A DNA stretch of 64,000 nucleotides from Cliona cf. orientalis (taxonomy: Eukaryota > Porifera > Demospongiae > Clionaida > Clionaidae): the NCBI GenBank assembly GCA_963930775.1, contig OZ005698.1, positions 6,826,501 to 6,890,500 on the forward strand, read 5' to 3'. Of the stretch, positions 1 to 11,154 are shown piece after piece (position 1 is the first letter of the stretch; each line of letters starts with the position of its first letter). The notes beneath the pieces are model-generated. The model was not told the origin of the DNA. It searched no databases and saw nothing but the letters and a program-made list of their open reading frames with translations. The position numbers were made by a program, and so were the translations under genes.

Positions 1-133
1 TGGGCTGGAAGGCTATAGTAATTTTTGTACTTTCAGCTCTTATGATAGTGAATCATGCAGCATTAGCTCGATCATAAAATTAATAAGTTGCAGAAGGCTG
101 AAAGAGATAGATTAATGCATGTTAGCACTGAAC

Positions 134-1994
134 CTTGTTTTTGTAGTCTACCCGTGCTCCTTTGTCAATAAGCAACGCTGCTATAGTATCATGACCTCCA
201 TCACACGCTTCAATCAAAGCTGTATCACCAAATTCATCCTGCATTAATACTAGGTGATTAAGCTATACAGATATTAGTATTATGGTGCATGGATAAACTA
301 TTAGATGTAACTTACGTCAGTTGGCAAGTTTACATCTGCTCCATACTTCAGAAGAACTCTTACAAGACTAATATTTCCACTGTAAGTGGCATGCCAGAGT
401 GGAGTTCTACCACACTATATATAAGAATAAGAGACAGTTAATTATGGCTATAATTTAAGGCCTATGATAATGAATGGAGCCTTAATCATTTACCTCATCA
501 TAAACATTTGGATTCACCAGCGGTTGACTCAATAAATAGGGTACTTCGTTCTCATCATCAGTACCTTCATCACATAGCATCAAAATCTTCCTCTCATATT
601 CCTCCTGTAATAATAAGTTATTTTAGCATGGTCATGATGCAATATTCATCCATGATAGCAATAACGTAATCATGGCATAACCAATCAAAGTAAATTTATC
701 TGATTAACAATGGTAGCTTAAAGCAAGCAAAATTTACCGCCATGAAATAAAGTGGCTGTCCACCATGTGTGAGAGAATAAATTTGCTCAATATGGAAGAA
801 ATTGCCCGACAATTTCCCAATCACTGACTTGAATTCTGGAAGACAACTGGAGGGAATTATCCAGCTCAAAACGAAGGAGCTTCTTTTCTTTATCCCTATG
901 AGAATAAGGACAGTTTTGTACAACCTGATCTTACTGCAGACCCTCTTTCGAAGATCATCCAGCTGCCGCAGAGTATATGAGCTGGGATTTTCATCAAATG
1001 TTGCTCTTATCTCTTCAAAATGTGGAGGTATTTCGCGCACACCGGGCCAGTGATCCATCAACTCCAGCACAGTTGTCTGGTCTATGAAAACCTGCACCTT
1101 TTCAACATACTTGGACATGTCACTTTTCAGCTGTTTACTTCCGAATTCATTGATAATGTGCTCTAGAAGACCATAATCAATGAAGGTAAAGTGTGGATTG
1201 AGACGATGAAAGACTCTCCGGATGCTGTCTGCCCTTTCAAGTGTCTCCAAGTTCCTAAGAATGAATGACTGATATTCACTCCGGAGAGCAATCGGCAGCA
1301 AAGTTAGTGACTCAATTAGGATTTCAGGTGTCATTGTGGCATTCGTACTCAGCTCAGATGAAGTTTCTCGTTGAAGAGCTGAGAATTCTCTTTCCAATGT
1401 CTGTATTCTCTTTCCAATGTCTGTATCGCTCATACTTCTTCTGACTACACAGGTGAAAGATAAGAACATATACAGCTAGCTGCTATACATACTAAGTAGC
1501 GATTATAGTAGAGACAATTATCACTACTATAATAGCTATAGCTACTTTAAGTTAATGGCTCGTGCCTACCTTCTTCACTTCCTTCTCTTGCAATCACATG
1601 TAACTGCAAGGCAGTGCATCTTTCTGAAATTGAAAATATTCCTTTCAGTATATATGAGCGATACAAACAGTTAGAGTTAGCAGTTTTTCTTACCGCGCTC
1701 ATCCAACATCCTCCTCACAATATCATCAAAGTATACATCCTCTTTTAATACTTCAATCAAGGTTTTGAATTTATCCGAAGATGCTTGGACACTGTCAGTA
1801 ACACATGAAACTAGCCTCCCAGCTTTCTCCCTGCTTGATACACCTTGAGCTGTCAGAATCCATTCATGAACTTCCACGCTCACCAGCCCCTTCTCCAACA
1901 ATTTACCAGACACAGAAATGTAGTGTTGAAGGAGGCAAGTGAGTCCAGATGTACAATGGAGAACTGAAGTGTACTCTGGACTCCTGCACGACAT
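134..1994 (-). CDS. CARD-like + uncharacterised domain + ankyrin repeat protein (3' end beyond window)
   Basis: Minus-strand gene read as exons 1694..1994, 1570..1623, 738..1444, 494..604, 316..414 and 134..238, all with GT/AG borders and matching phases; it runs off the left edge. The first exon encodes a six-helix-like death-fold segment resembling a CARD (LLEKGLVSVEVHEWILTAQG, then REKAGRLVSCV). The third exon holds a ~235-residue domain also present in the divergent gene at 2581 (shared: ...FSALQ..., YGLLE, SKYVEKVQVF, the WIIP/WLVP stretch, and a final GGQPLY/DGRTLY). The last two exons are single ankyrin repeats (GRTPLWHATYSGN..., GDTALIEACDGGHD...), preceded by a linker exon. Death-fold plus ankyrin suggests an intracellular signalling or innate-recognition adaptor; that role is inferred. 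The start is uncertain: MSCRSP at 1994 is possible, but an upstream exon cannot be excluded. The CARD assignment is by motif only. Confidence 0.68.
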
Positions 1995-2319
1995 TGTTCT
2001 TTCTAATGTATGTAGCCAACTTTCTTCCTTTGGTTGCTATGCCAACCATGCATGATGTGTCTTTTTTATCAATACTCAGATGCTATGAATCAATGTATAT
2101 GGAGAAGATTCATATTGAGTTACCACCTTAGGGGTGTGTTACAGGTATACCGGCTATTCATTCATGCCTGTAATTTCTTAACGGTTAGATTGGATCGTAC
2201 GTTGTATATATAACTATCATTGTGAACAAGCCCCGCCTACAAACGTGGGCGTTATCCGTTACCTTACCGAGCATGCGCAAGAACCTCATATTTGGCCGCA
2301 GTGTGAGTGCATCCCCAAA

Positions 2320-2567
2320 AGTGGTGGAACCCCTCCAAAGCGGACACCGTTCAAGGGCGTTGGGACCAAAAATTTTGTCGGCTGTAGCATGGCGAGGTTG
2401 TTCACTACTGCGCAGGCTCGAACGGGACCAAACAATAGCGGGGTGTCCACTGTTGAGGGGGTTTGAATAATATATTGAAGTCTATGGAAATACATCCGGA
2501 CATTCCGTTATATCGCAGGTGTCCGCCGTTTCACGGAGGGGTGTCCGTTAAGCGAGGTTCCACTGTA
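2320..2567. mobile_element. Truncated pogo/Tigger-like MITE right end
   Basis: The right end reads as the inverse of CAGTGGAACCTCGCTTAACG and is followed by TA, the terminal style of Tigger/pogo-type TA-inserting elements. Internal AAGCGGACACC motifs recur. No matching left terminus is visible, so this is a truncated or degenerate copy. It ends 13 bases before the start codon at 2581. Confidence 0.6.
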
Positions 2568-2580
2568 CATGTAGCTAGCC

Positions 2581-5500
2581 ATGTCTGACCGTGCAGAAGA
2601 TATCAAATTCGAGATAAAAAACATCGTCATTGCCTTGAAGGATGTAATCGCCGAGTGGTATGACCTGGGTATCCACCTAGGTCTGCCAGAATCCATCCTC
2701 AAACTGATAGGCTTCAGTCCAGACATTGAGGGTCGCCTACGAATGATGGTGTCCAAGTGGCTGGACTATGACCCCGAGGCCAGCTGGGACAAGCTGGCAA
2801 ACGCCTTGAACACTATGGGGAAGAATACTATCGCTGCAAACATCAGAAGCAAATATGTACTAAGTAGCCAGATGATCCCTGAAGACTCTCCAGCTCCAGA
2901 CCAGGATGAAACTTCTGCCAAAGCACGTAAGTTTACTGTACTGTTGACATAGCATAAATAAAATTTAATATCATGTGATATCTCCTGGTGATATAAATAG
3001 AGCTTGTTAGGCCACTCCAATTTGATGTACCGTACTCGCTCTAATTATTCGAACATTCTAATAGCCCGAACGGTAAGTTTAAGTAATTTATTTCCTTCCT
3101 AATTCGTCGAACATCTTGAATTTCAAGTTTTCTCATCCACTCTAAATCAACCGAACGGCCACGCAGTATGGCATGGAAGGAGCTTGAGACATCTTTTCCA
3201 CGTTCATCGAAGAGTGTGGCTCCCACATCTCGGACAGCATATAAGAGCGGAAAGGTAATACAGACACAGACGGCGATCATTTTGCGATCACTCCTGAGAG
3301 CACAGCGATACTGAGAATTCTAGAGCTGACGACATTAAACCTATAGCTAGTTGGACATCGACTGCTGTTTCTTCGTCGCTATAATAGTGCTTTCTCCATT
3401 TGCACCGGATCCGTTCTATTTACATTCGAACAAGCCATTGCCCGAATTTATTTATTTTCTATTTAACACCAAACGGCGATATTAATAATTATTTTTGGCC
3501 GTTCGGATAATTAGAGCGAGTACGGTATTGTTTCACGAGTAGGATAGCCAGAAAAGTGAGTCGGTAGGTAGGAATAAATCGATAAACATCATATCATTAT
3601 AAGAATTATGAATTTTATTATTTTTGCTGTTTCCCACTTTGTCCAAAAGTGAGCCAAACGTATCCTCCAGCCCCCGCTTTACTTCAACACTGACCCACAG
3701 CTGATCTGTTATCTCCCACAAGAATTTACATGAAAACTGTGCCGACATTCCTATCACGAGGTGCAGCTAGGTACATGTATATGGCAGCAAATGCGCATGC
3801 GCACTTTTCAAACCACACCCACAAATTTATATTTATGAATCAAATTGGCAAAATATTGAGTTGCTGTACTCGTGAAACAATACATCAAATTGGGGTGGCC
3901 TAATGGATGAGATTAGTCTCATGGGCCAGCCCCTAGCCTCCTATATACCCAGAAAGGGAGAAAGAGTCTGGTCAAAAGGGTTGCACTAATGCATTCAGCT
4001 GGAATGCAATTCTGGTGTGTGTAAAATAGAAACTAACCACCACTTCTTCCGTACCATGTGCATAAGCTGAGCACATGTGTGTAAGTACAGACTGCACATA
4101 ATTACATTATCATATGACCACAGTTTTGCAACCTGATGGGGCCGCAATATACCGTATTTCTTCTAAAAATTCGGCATGAAAATAACAATACAGTCGAGCC
4201 TCCGATAACGGACCCTCCGAGAAGCGGACAACCTCTCTACAGCGGACAAGTGCCGTGTTACCGATTGAATTTAGCATAGTTATAGTACATTAGCAACCTC
4301 CGAGAAGCGGACGCTTCTCGATTCCGGACAGCGGACAAGATCCAAGCTCCCAACGTGACTTTTCAATGCAAAACTGCCTCTAAATAGCGGACATCCGGAA
4401 ACCACGCCCTTAAATTTGCGATGCCGCGCCCACCTTTGTCGCAATCTAGCTGTCGTGATATTATGCTGCATGCGCGATAATAATATTAGCCTTGAATCCA
4501 GATAACGATTTTGGAGTAGCCAGTACTTCAGAAACAAAAAAATTCAGCCTGTGCTATGTTGATACTGAAAACAGAACATACCAACCACTTGATTATCATC
4601 TCTACTGGTCTTATCATGCATTTCAGTGCATAATACAATCAAAATGGGTTGAAAAATCATGAACCTCCGAGATAGGGACAACCTCCGAGCAAAGGACAAG
4701 AGGCCCGTTCCCAAAGCGTCCTTTGTTCGGAGGCTCGACTGTATTGCTTTAGCTTCGCCGAATTTTTAGAGGTTAATATTCAACATTCTGTCTGCGTGCG
4801 CATTCCATTCCCGTTTATAGCATATACACATGACGACCTTTGCTGAAAAATTAGAGACTATATTCAATCATTCGGTAAAGGGTGCCGAATAATTAGAAGG
4901 GCCGAATTTTTAGAAGAAATACGGTAATAATATTATGTACCTTGAGGACAAGGAACCCTTTTGACCAGACCCTTTCTCATGCGTGCATGAAGGGGGCTGG
5001 ACAAGAGACTAGGATGAGATATGAACATAGCATGATGATTTTGTACCTTGTTGATTTCTCTACAGGTCAAGAAATGACTTGCACTGTGCTCCAAAAGATC
5101 AAACGTCAATTTGCATCGCTCCAGGTCGAAGTTAGATCAGCCATGGAAGCTAGACAGGTGAAAGTGAGCGACATTCATCAGTTCTTGGTGTCCTTCTTCC
5201 AGAGTGAATGCTGCATCCCTGAAGCTCCTGACCTCACTAAGCTATTCAACATCGTAACCGAGGCTAAGCTCTGGCGCTACGATCACTACGGACCGCTAAG
5301 AGAGCTCGCTCAAACATTCATACCCGATGAAAACCCTGTACGAAAGCTCGTGAGCAAATACAAGGACCAGCTCTCTGGGTTCTATATTACTACCAAGATT
5401 GTTGATTTCATTGATCTCTCTGATTTTGATGATTCTGAAGACGATTCTGATGCTGATTCTGACTGCGAAGATGACGGTCAACAACCACTTTCACCAAAGG

Positions 5501-6856
5501 AATCCAAGAAGCTATTTCGTAAGCTCAAAGTGAAGCTGAGAATCGATAGAACAACCAAATTTTCAGACGTGACCATGAGCTACATCGAAACACTTTGGAC
5601 GGCATTGATTGATGAATTCAATCTCCCTCCACTGACGGCTATCATTAAGAAGATTGTCAGGGGAAGTTTGATCATCTTCTGGCTTGTCCCACTGCAAGTT
5701 TCATCTGTGATTGCAGCATCTTATTCCAAGGCTTTCGGGTTCTACCAGCAGCACAACATAGTTCAAGTTCAATTGGATGGCCGCACTCTCTATGATGAGG
5801 AATGGATTGTAAGTTGAGCATGTATGGTGCACTGCTAGGAGGAAATTGGATCCATATATTCTGGAGTGGCCAACAAAATAATAATTATGGGACATTAATA
5901 ATTATTAGTGTGCATTCTCTGTACTCATGCAGACTGATGATATCAACTGTGCTCTGATCAGAGCAAGTGAGGAAGGATGTATTGAAAAGGTCACAGTGCT
6001 GCTTGATCTTGGCGCAGATGCAAACTACCAAGATGAGGTAAAATAGCAAAAATCTCAATTATAGTACGTGTGCATTGACAGCAGATGTTATTCATACTGA
6101 CTGGTCTTATACTACAGTATGCCCAATCAACTCTTTGGCGTGCAAGCTCTGCTGGTGAGACTGAGTGCGTGGAAGTGCTATTAAAGTATGGAGCTCAAGT
6201 GGACCTTCCAGTAAGATATAATGTGATATGATGTAGAGAAATGGATCTAGGGTTGAGGCATTCTGCTTAGGCAACTAATTTAATTGTTGGAGTGGGTGGG
6301 GGGGGGGGGATGTTTGACACGGAGTGGGAGGGGCTGATATTAGGCCACACCCCTTCCTAGATCATGATGGATACACACAATATCACATGATTGTAAGACA
6401 TCGGGGGAGGGGTGGAGTAATTTAAGTAAGAAAAGATGTGCACATTTTGTACGTGTGACTCAGTGTGTGTTTCAAAACTCATACAGGATATGTACAGCGG
6501 CGACACTCCCCTGATCACAGCATGTCGACGTGGACATGTTGAAACAGCCAGGGTACTACTAAAGCATGGGGCTAATGTGGACCAACAAAATTATGTGAGT
6601 AGCAGAAAATTATGAGTTTTAAAACATTTTGGCTCAACAAACTCAATATTGTTCTCCCATATGGTGGATCTAATGCAATCAAGCCATTGCTGGCTACTAT
6701 TAATCTTCCCTGACTATGTGGAGTAATGATTCGAAGTTTGTATCCTCTAGAGTGGGGGAAATAGCTTTGATTTGGGCTTGCTACGAGGGGAAATCAGAAA
6801 TCATTAGTTTGTTACTAAAAGCTGGAGCCAGGAAGGCGGACATCCAAGGAGAGTAG
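2581..6856 (+). CDS. Death-domain + uncharacterised domain + ankyrin repeat protein
   Basis: Exons 2581..2926, 5066..5808, 5933..6037, 6118..6210, 6487..6594 and a doubtful last exon 6751..6856. Residues ~15-90 form a Death domain (EWYDLGIHLGLPESILKLIG, then RLRMMVSKWLDYDP, SWDKLANAL). Exon 2 carries the ~240-residue domain shared with the divergent gene ending at 1994, with an acidic insert (DDSEDDSDADSDCEDD). Three single-repeat ankyrin exons follow, all phase 0 (NCALIRASEEGC, STLWRASSAGE, DTPLITACRRGHVE). The last exon has ankyrin sequence (LIWACYEGKSEIISLLLKAGA) but is one frame off the expected splice, so it is frameshifted or uses another acceptor. Expected to be cytosolic, with a scaffold or receptor role in death-fold signalling (inferred). 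It may originally have continued into the ankyrin exons from 8217. Confidence 0.75.
3010..3900. mobile_element. PIF/Harbinger-like MITE (GGCCAC ends, TTA/TAA target)
   Basis: Ends are GGCCACTCCAATTTGATG and its inverse at the right, flanked by TTA and TAA. The terminal repeat continues TATTGTTTCACGAGTA but is interrupted on the left by a second element (3030..3525). The GGCC start and 3-bp TTA-type target fit PIF/Harbinger; the class is inferred. It lies in intron 1 of the Death-domain gene. A related element is at 19798..20051. Confidence 0.75.
3030..3525. mobile_element. ACCGTA-type MITE nested in the terminal repeat of a PIF-like element
   Basis: Near-perfect ~26-bp terminal inverted repeats beginning CCGTACTCGCTCTAATTAT, flanked by TA on both sides. 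The uninterrupted right arm of the host element shows the pre-insertion sequence, so the TA duplication and element limits are directly visible. Short ORFs inside are not considered coding. Confidence 0.85.
4152..4924. mobile_element. ACCGTA-type MITE (outer member of a nested pair)
   Basis: Perfect ~25-bp terminal repeats beginning CCGTATTTCTTCTAAAAATT, flanked by TA. It lies in intron 1 of the Death-domain gene and contains a Tigger-like MITE at 4191..4741. The right side carries a second, diverged GCCGAAT..TTAGAAG motif just inside the terminus. Confidence 0.85.
4191..4741. mobile_element. Tigger/pogo-like MITE (CAGTCGAGCCTCC ends)
   Basis: 551-bp element bounded by CAGTCGAGCCTCCG and its exact inverse, flanked by TA. 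Several AGCGGACA and GGACAACCTC motifs repeat near both ends. It sits inside the ACCGTA element at 4152..4924. No transposase is seen. Confidence 0.85.
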
Positions 6857-6922
6857 CTAATGCCATATCTGTGGGAATTGATTTAGTGGTAGTGTATCAC
6901 AATGATGTCGCCAAAATTATTA

Positions 6923-7790
6923 CACTGCGTACACACATGCGCAGCAAGGGGTAAAGCAATCAGTTTGTCTGTCGTCTGTCAGCATAAAATCGGCAAAATC
7001 TCCAACATTTAAGCGAATGTATGATCAATAAATGGGATAAAATGGTCTAAGACAGCAAAACAACACCTTCTATCCCCTTCTTAATCCTAGGCAATTGCCA
7101 GGGGAGTTACAAATCATGCAAGTATGTCGGACACACACGAATGAACTATATAGGGCATCTACTGTGCATGCTCAGCTTCTCTACTAGGGAGTCTACTGCG
7201 CATACTCAAGCTTTGCTCCAAAATTAATGTGATTTGTGATTATCTCAGAAGGGAACAAAAGAGATCACTTAAAGTTTCTGAGCAGCAAGAGGGTGAATTT
7301 CAAAAAAACAGAGGCCTCTAAGAGAGGTATTGGTGTGATATTGCCATGGCACACAGCTAGGGTATGTGCTCTATGAGCTTTAGTTACCCCGTGCGCATGC
7401 GCAAGGGGTAAAGCAATCGGTTTGTCCGTCTGTCGTTGTTGTCGTCGTCGGCACGAAAATCGCCAGATCTCGAGTTCTAGGCGTCTGTGCGTACTGTAAG
7501 CACAATCAATCGATAGATATCGGTGAAAAACTGGTTTGTACGGGCTTCGAATTGCTCAAAAGGGCTTACTAGTGCTACTAATCGTGCATTTTCTGTTCAA
7601 AATGCCTGTGGTTTATCGATCACACCCACTCACTTAGCATGCTGATGCGACTGCGCATGCTCAAGCTCAGTGTTGGAAAGGGTCGTCAGGTCATAAAACA
7701 GCTATGCCGCAGAGTGTTGCAGTACTACGCTACAGTGGCTAGAGCGCGCGGGGTATGTGCTCTACAGAGCTCTAGTTATTGGTGTTATCA
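6923..7790. repeat. Two adjacent copies of a ~400-bp dispersed repeat (GCGCAAGGGGTAAAG...)
   Basis: A diverged copy (~6923..7385) abuts a better copy (~7386..7790). Each begins near CGCAAGGGGTAAAGCAATCG and ends GGTATGTGCTCTA..GAGCT, with shared interior words (TTGTCTGTCG, AAAATCG, GAAAAACTGG). Further copies lie at 48611..49004 and 57091..57728. No coding capacity is visible. It fills the gap between the two ankyrin exon groups. Confidence 0.7.
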
Positions 7791-8216
7791 AAATAATTAT
7801 TAGCAGATGTTTAATTTATTTGCTGGTTGTGAGGAAACCAGTTTTGAATTCCCCATAAATATTTCCCGCTACAAATGTATGCAGTACCTAATAATGTTTG
7901 GGTGTGGCTTCATTGCTTCTGATGATTCCATAGCACCAGCCTTATCCCCGGATTCCCTCAGCATCAGTAATCTAATGAGTTAGACATAGAAATGTTAGAG
8001 GATGGGCGTGGAGCTAAGGGCAAGGCTAGCCCAGCATAGCGGCCCTGACATTGCACAATGTAGCTAGCTGTGCATCTGTAGGTGAGTAGCAATGCATTAT
8101 GATTTGATTCTGTTCTGGAATAGTCAGACACCACTTGTAGCTATATAACTAACTTGTCGCTGTGTCAATCAGCTGTCTCTAGATATCGAAATCAATGAAT
8201 GTTGTTTATCATTCAG

Positions 8217-10009
8217 TATGGCCGGACTGGTCTAATGGAGGCCAGTTGGTGTGGCTTCACTGAGACTGTGAGTGTTCTCCTAGCGGCTAAAGCTGATTCC
8301 AACATCACTGACGAGGTGAAACTCCACTACAGCCACTGTTTGTACAATAGTAACTTGATGCACGCACTGTGTTATAGGACGGTGACGCTGCCCTCCATCG
8401 GGCTGCCTTGAGGGGTAAAATAGAAGTAATCGACCGTTTGTTGAAGCATGGAGCAGCAGTGGACATCAGAAACCAGGTAGTCAGCTAACTATAATATTAT
8501 GGTGACTTACATTGTGACACTGATCAATGTCAGAGTCAACTAGTGTACATGTACATGTGTGGTCTGTTCTAAAATTAATAATGCTTATACATGTAGCTGA
8601 CCGTCCCTAGGCATTTACACTGCTTTAATGATTAATAATATCAGAATGGGTGGACTGGTCTAATGTATGGCAGTTTTCAAGGCTTCACTGAGACTGTGAG
8701 TGTTCTCCTAGCGGCTAAAGCTGATCCCAACATCACTGACAAGGTGAAACTCCACTACAGCCACTGTTTGTACAACAGTAACTTGATACATTACGTGTAC
8801 AGGATGGTGTCACTGCCCTCCATGAGGCTGCCGCGGAGGGTAAAGTAGAAATAATCAACCTGTTAGTGAAGCATGGAGCAGCAGTGGACACCAGAAATAA
8901 GGTATAGCCATGCAATATTTATTGCACAGACAGCACACATGCACATCAGAGGTGGGACAGAAGGAGTATTAATTGTATAGACAGAGAATGATATTAAGTG
9001 AAGTGTTTATGTTACAGTATGGTGACACTGCCCTCCATCGGACTGCCAGGCGGGGTAAAGTAGAAGCAATAAAGGTGTTGGTTGACTGTGGAGCAGCAGT
9101 GGACATCAGAAACGAGGTACAGTGGTACAAAATTTATTGCACATAATAATTATTATAGAACACACGCATATCAGAGGTAGTGCATGTCGATTGTGTAGAT
9201 AGAGAATGATAGAAGTGAAGTGTTTATGCTATTAATAGTATGGTGACACTGCCCTCCATGACGCTGCCACGGAGGGTGAAGTTGAAGCAGTGAAGGCATT
9301 GGTTGACTGTGGAGCAGCAGTGGACATCAGAAATGAGGTATAGTCAATTCAGCGTTATTGTAGGGTCTGAGTTGACTTGTATAAGTGTAATAATGAGCTA
9401 TATATATAGCTGTGTTGGTGATATTAGTGGCTTCTATAGCTTGTAAAGTTAACCAAGAGAGAGGGTGTATGTGCATAATATCCTGATGTGGACATTGTAT
9501 ATCCTTCCCCACCACTATATAGGAGGGACTGACAGCCATGGAGGTAGCAAGGGGTGTTGGTGAAGAGGCTATACGTGCAGTGCTGGAGCAGCACACCACT
9601 GAACAAGAGAGGAGTGAACCCACTGAGGTGCGTTGGCAGCTGTGGTTTGTCAACCATTGGAGTGGTGGCCACAACTATGCCCACAATTACTCAAGTAACA
9701 AGAGGGGTCCCCCAATAGATGCACACATACACACACTTTAGCATAATTGCGTACATACATACACTTGTGCACACATACTAATTTCAGGAGCAAAGAGAGT
9801 CGGTATACCGGAGGCTCCTTAAAATGATGGAGAGAACGTTTCTGAAGGAGCAAGTGAAGAAGAGAGAAGAGCAGCAGAAGGAGCAACATCGTCCAAGAGA
9901 GGAGAGGGTTGGGGGAGAGAGGGGAAAGAGATCACTTTTGAATCGCCTCAGGGGACGTCGAGACAGACCAGGACAAATTATAGGGACAGCCCCTGCACCA
10001 GAGAAGTAA
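8217..10009 (+). CDS. Ankyrin repeat protein with charged helical C-terminus (5' end unclear)
   Basis: Eight phase-0 exons: 8217..8315, 8378..8476, 8645..8743, 8803..8901, 9018..9116, 9239..9337 (each exactly 99 nt, one ankyrin repeat), 9523..9627 and 9788..10009. Repeats alternate two types: TGLMEASWCGFTETVSVLLA, and DALHRAA/TALHEAA...EVIDRLLKHGAAVD. The last exon is rich in E, K, R and Q (MMERTFLKEQVKKREEQQKE, then RSLLNRLRGRRDR) and ends in TAA: a probable coiled coil or basic helix. No initiator exon is evident. The gene either begins upstream or is the 3' part of the Death-domain gene ending at 6856. The uniform exon length points to growth by exon duplication. Probably a cytosolic protein-interaction scaffold. 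Confidence 0.75.
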
Positions 10010-10839
10010 TACTGTTACAGTTTTTCAGTCTGATGTTATAATATTATGAGTTTTTGTGAAACCAACCCTATCAAACATTCCAATGCACAATAATAATTAT
10101 AGCTGTGTGTATTATTTTTGTTTTCAAAAATTTAGAATTAAATAGCCCTTCAAATCGAACAATAACACAGTACAATAATAATTATTGTTGTTGGAAGCAA
10201 TTAATGGTGCATGGGGGGGGGGGGGGGTGGCCCTAACCTTCCCAGCTTACAGTCCATGAACATTACAATGTCATGCAAAAATAAATTGAAGAACTGAACA
10301 TGGAATGGACTGGAATAGGTTGCCCCTGACTACATTCACGTTGATCAAAAGCTAGAGTCTGTGTAACACAGCAATAGCTAGTTGAGTCTTCTCTGTCTAG
10401 CTAGTTGGGCTATGGAGTGACTTGGATGTATACATACTTTTTGCCCGAGGGTATATACGTCCCCCACCTTGAACTCTGAAAACAGCTTAGGGGCATATCC
10501 TCAGCCAACATGAAGGGAAGGATCATGCACTCTCCACCACTCTGAAGGGTGCACATGGACATCAAGAGGACAGGAGCAGGGGGAGTGGGGGGATAAAAAA
10601 TTGACTGCATTTTCATCATAATATTATTATTATTATTATTGTCATAATTTCATCATAATTACCTCATCGATTGGCCAAATTGTTCTTTGTTGATTGGGAC
10701 TCGGGATGTAATTTGGCTACAATTTAGTAAATTATCAAAACTAATCATTCAGATAGCCTAATTAATTTTTGCCAAGAGCCAGTTCTGTGAGGAGATGCTA
10801 TCCCAGGCTCACCGATTTTCCAAGGGAAGTGTTCACCTG
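10010..10839. other. 3' flank of the ankyrin gene; no gene
   Basis: Non-coding, AT-rich, with a G run at ~10213 and an ATT run at ~10620. Duplicated at 27021..27830. Contains one of the 4-nt differences between copies (CTAGCTAG here against CTAG in the other copy, ~10397). Confidence 0.6.
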
Positions 10840-10848
10840 AGTCTACTT

Positions 10849-10886
10849 TAGTCTCGCAAGATTGAAGGGTGTGGCTTGCGAGACTA
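10849..10886. mobile_element. 38-bp hairpin element with 9-bp target duplication and matching empty site
   Basis: Perfect 12-bp inverted repeats TAGTCTCGCAAG / CTTGCGAGACTA around a 14-nt loop, flanked on both sides by AGTCTACTT (10840..10848 and 10887..10895). The duplicated block at ~27813 has a single AGTCTACTT and no hairpin. The insertion, its limits and the target duplication are therefore visible directly. Confidence 0.88.
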
Positions 10887-11154
10887 AGTCTACTTCTACA
10901 TGCTAATACAAGTAGCCTCCAGGCCAGCTCCTTATGACTTAGCCTCGTACCCAGAAGGGCCTGGGTACGTAGCTACGTCTTTGTGACCAGCTTGCAGTTG
11001 TAGTACCTTCTATCCACAGTCTCTTGGAAATGGTCGTCATTGCCCTGGGCATCAGTCCAAAATCGAGTCCAAATCTCAGTCCACAGTCCAGAGTCCAGGT
11101 TTTACACTTACCCAATTACCTCATAGATTACATCATAGTTGTCATCATTATCTA

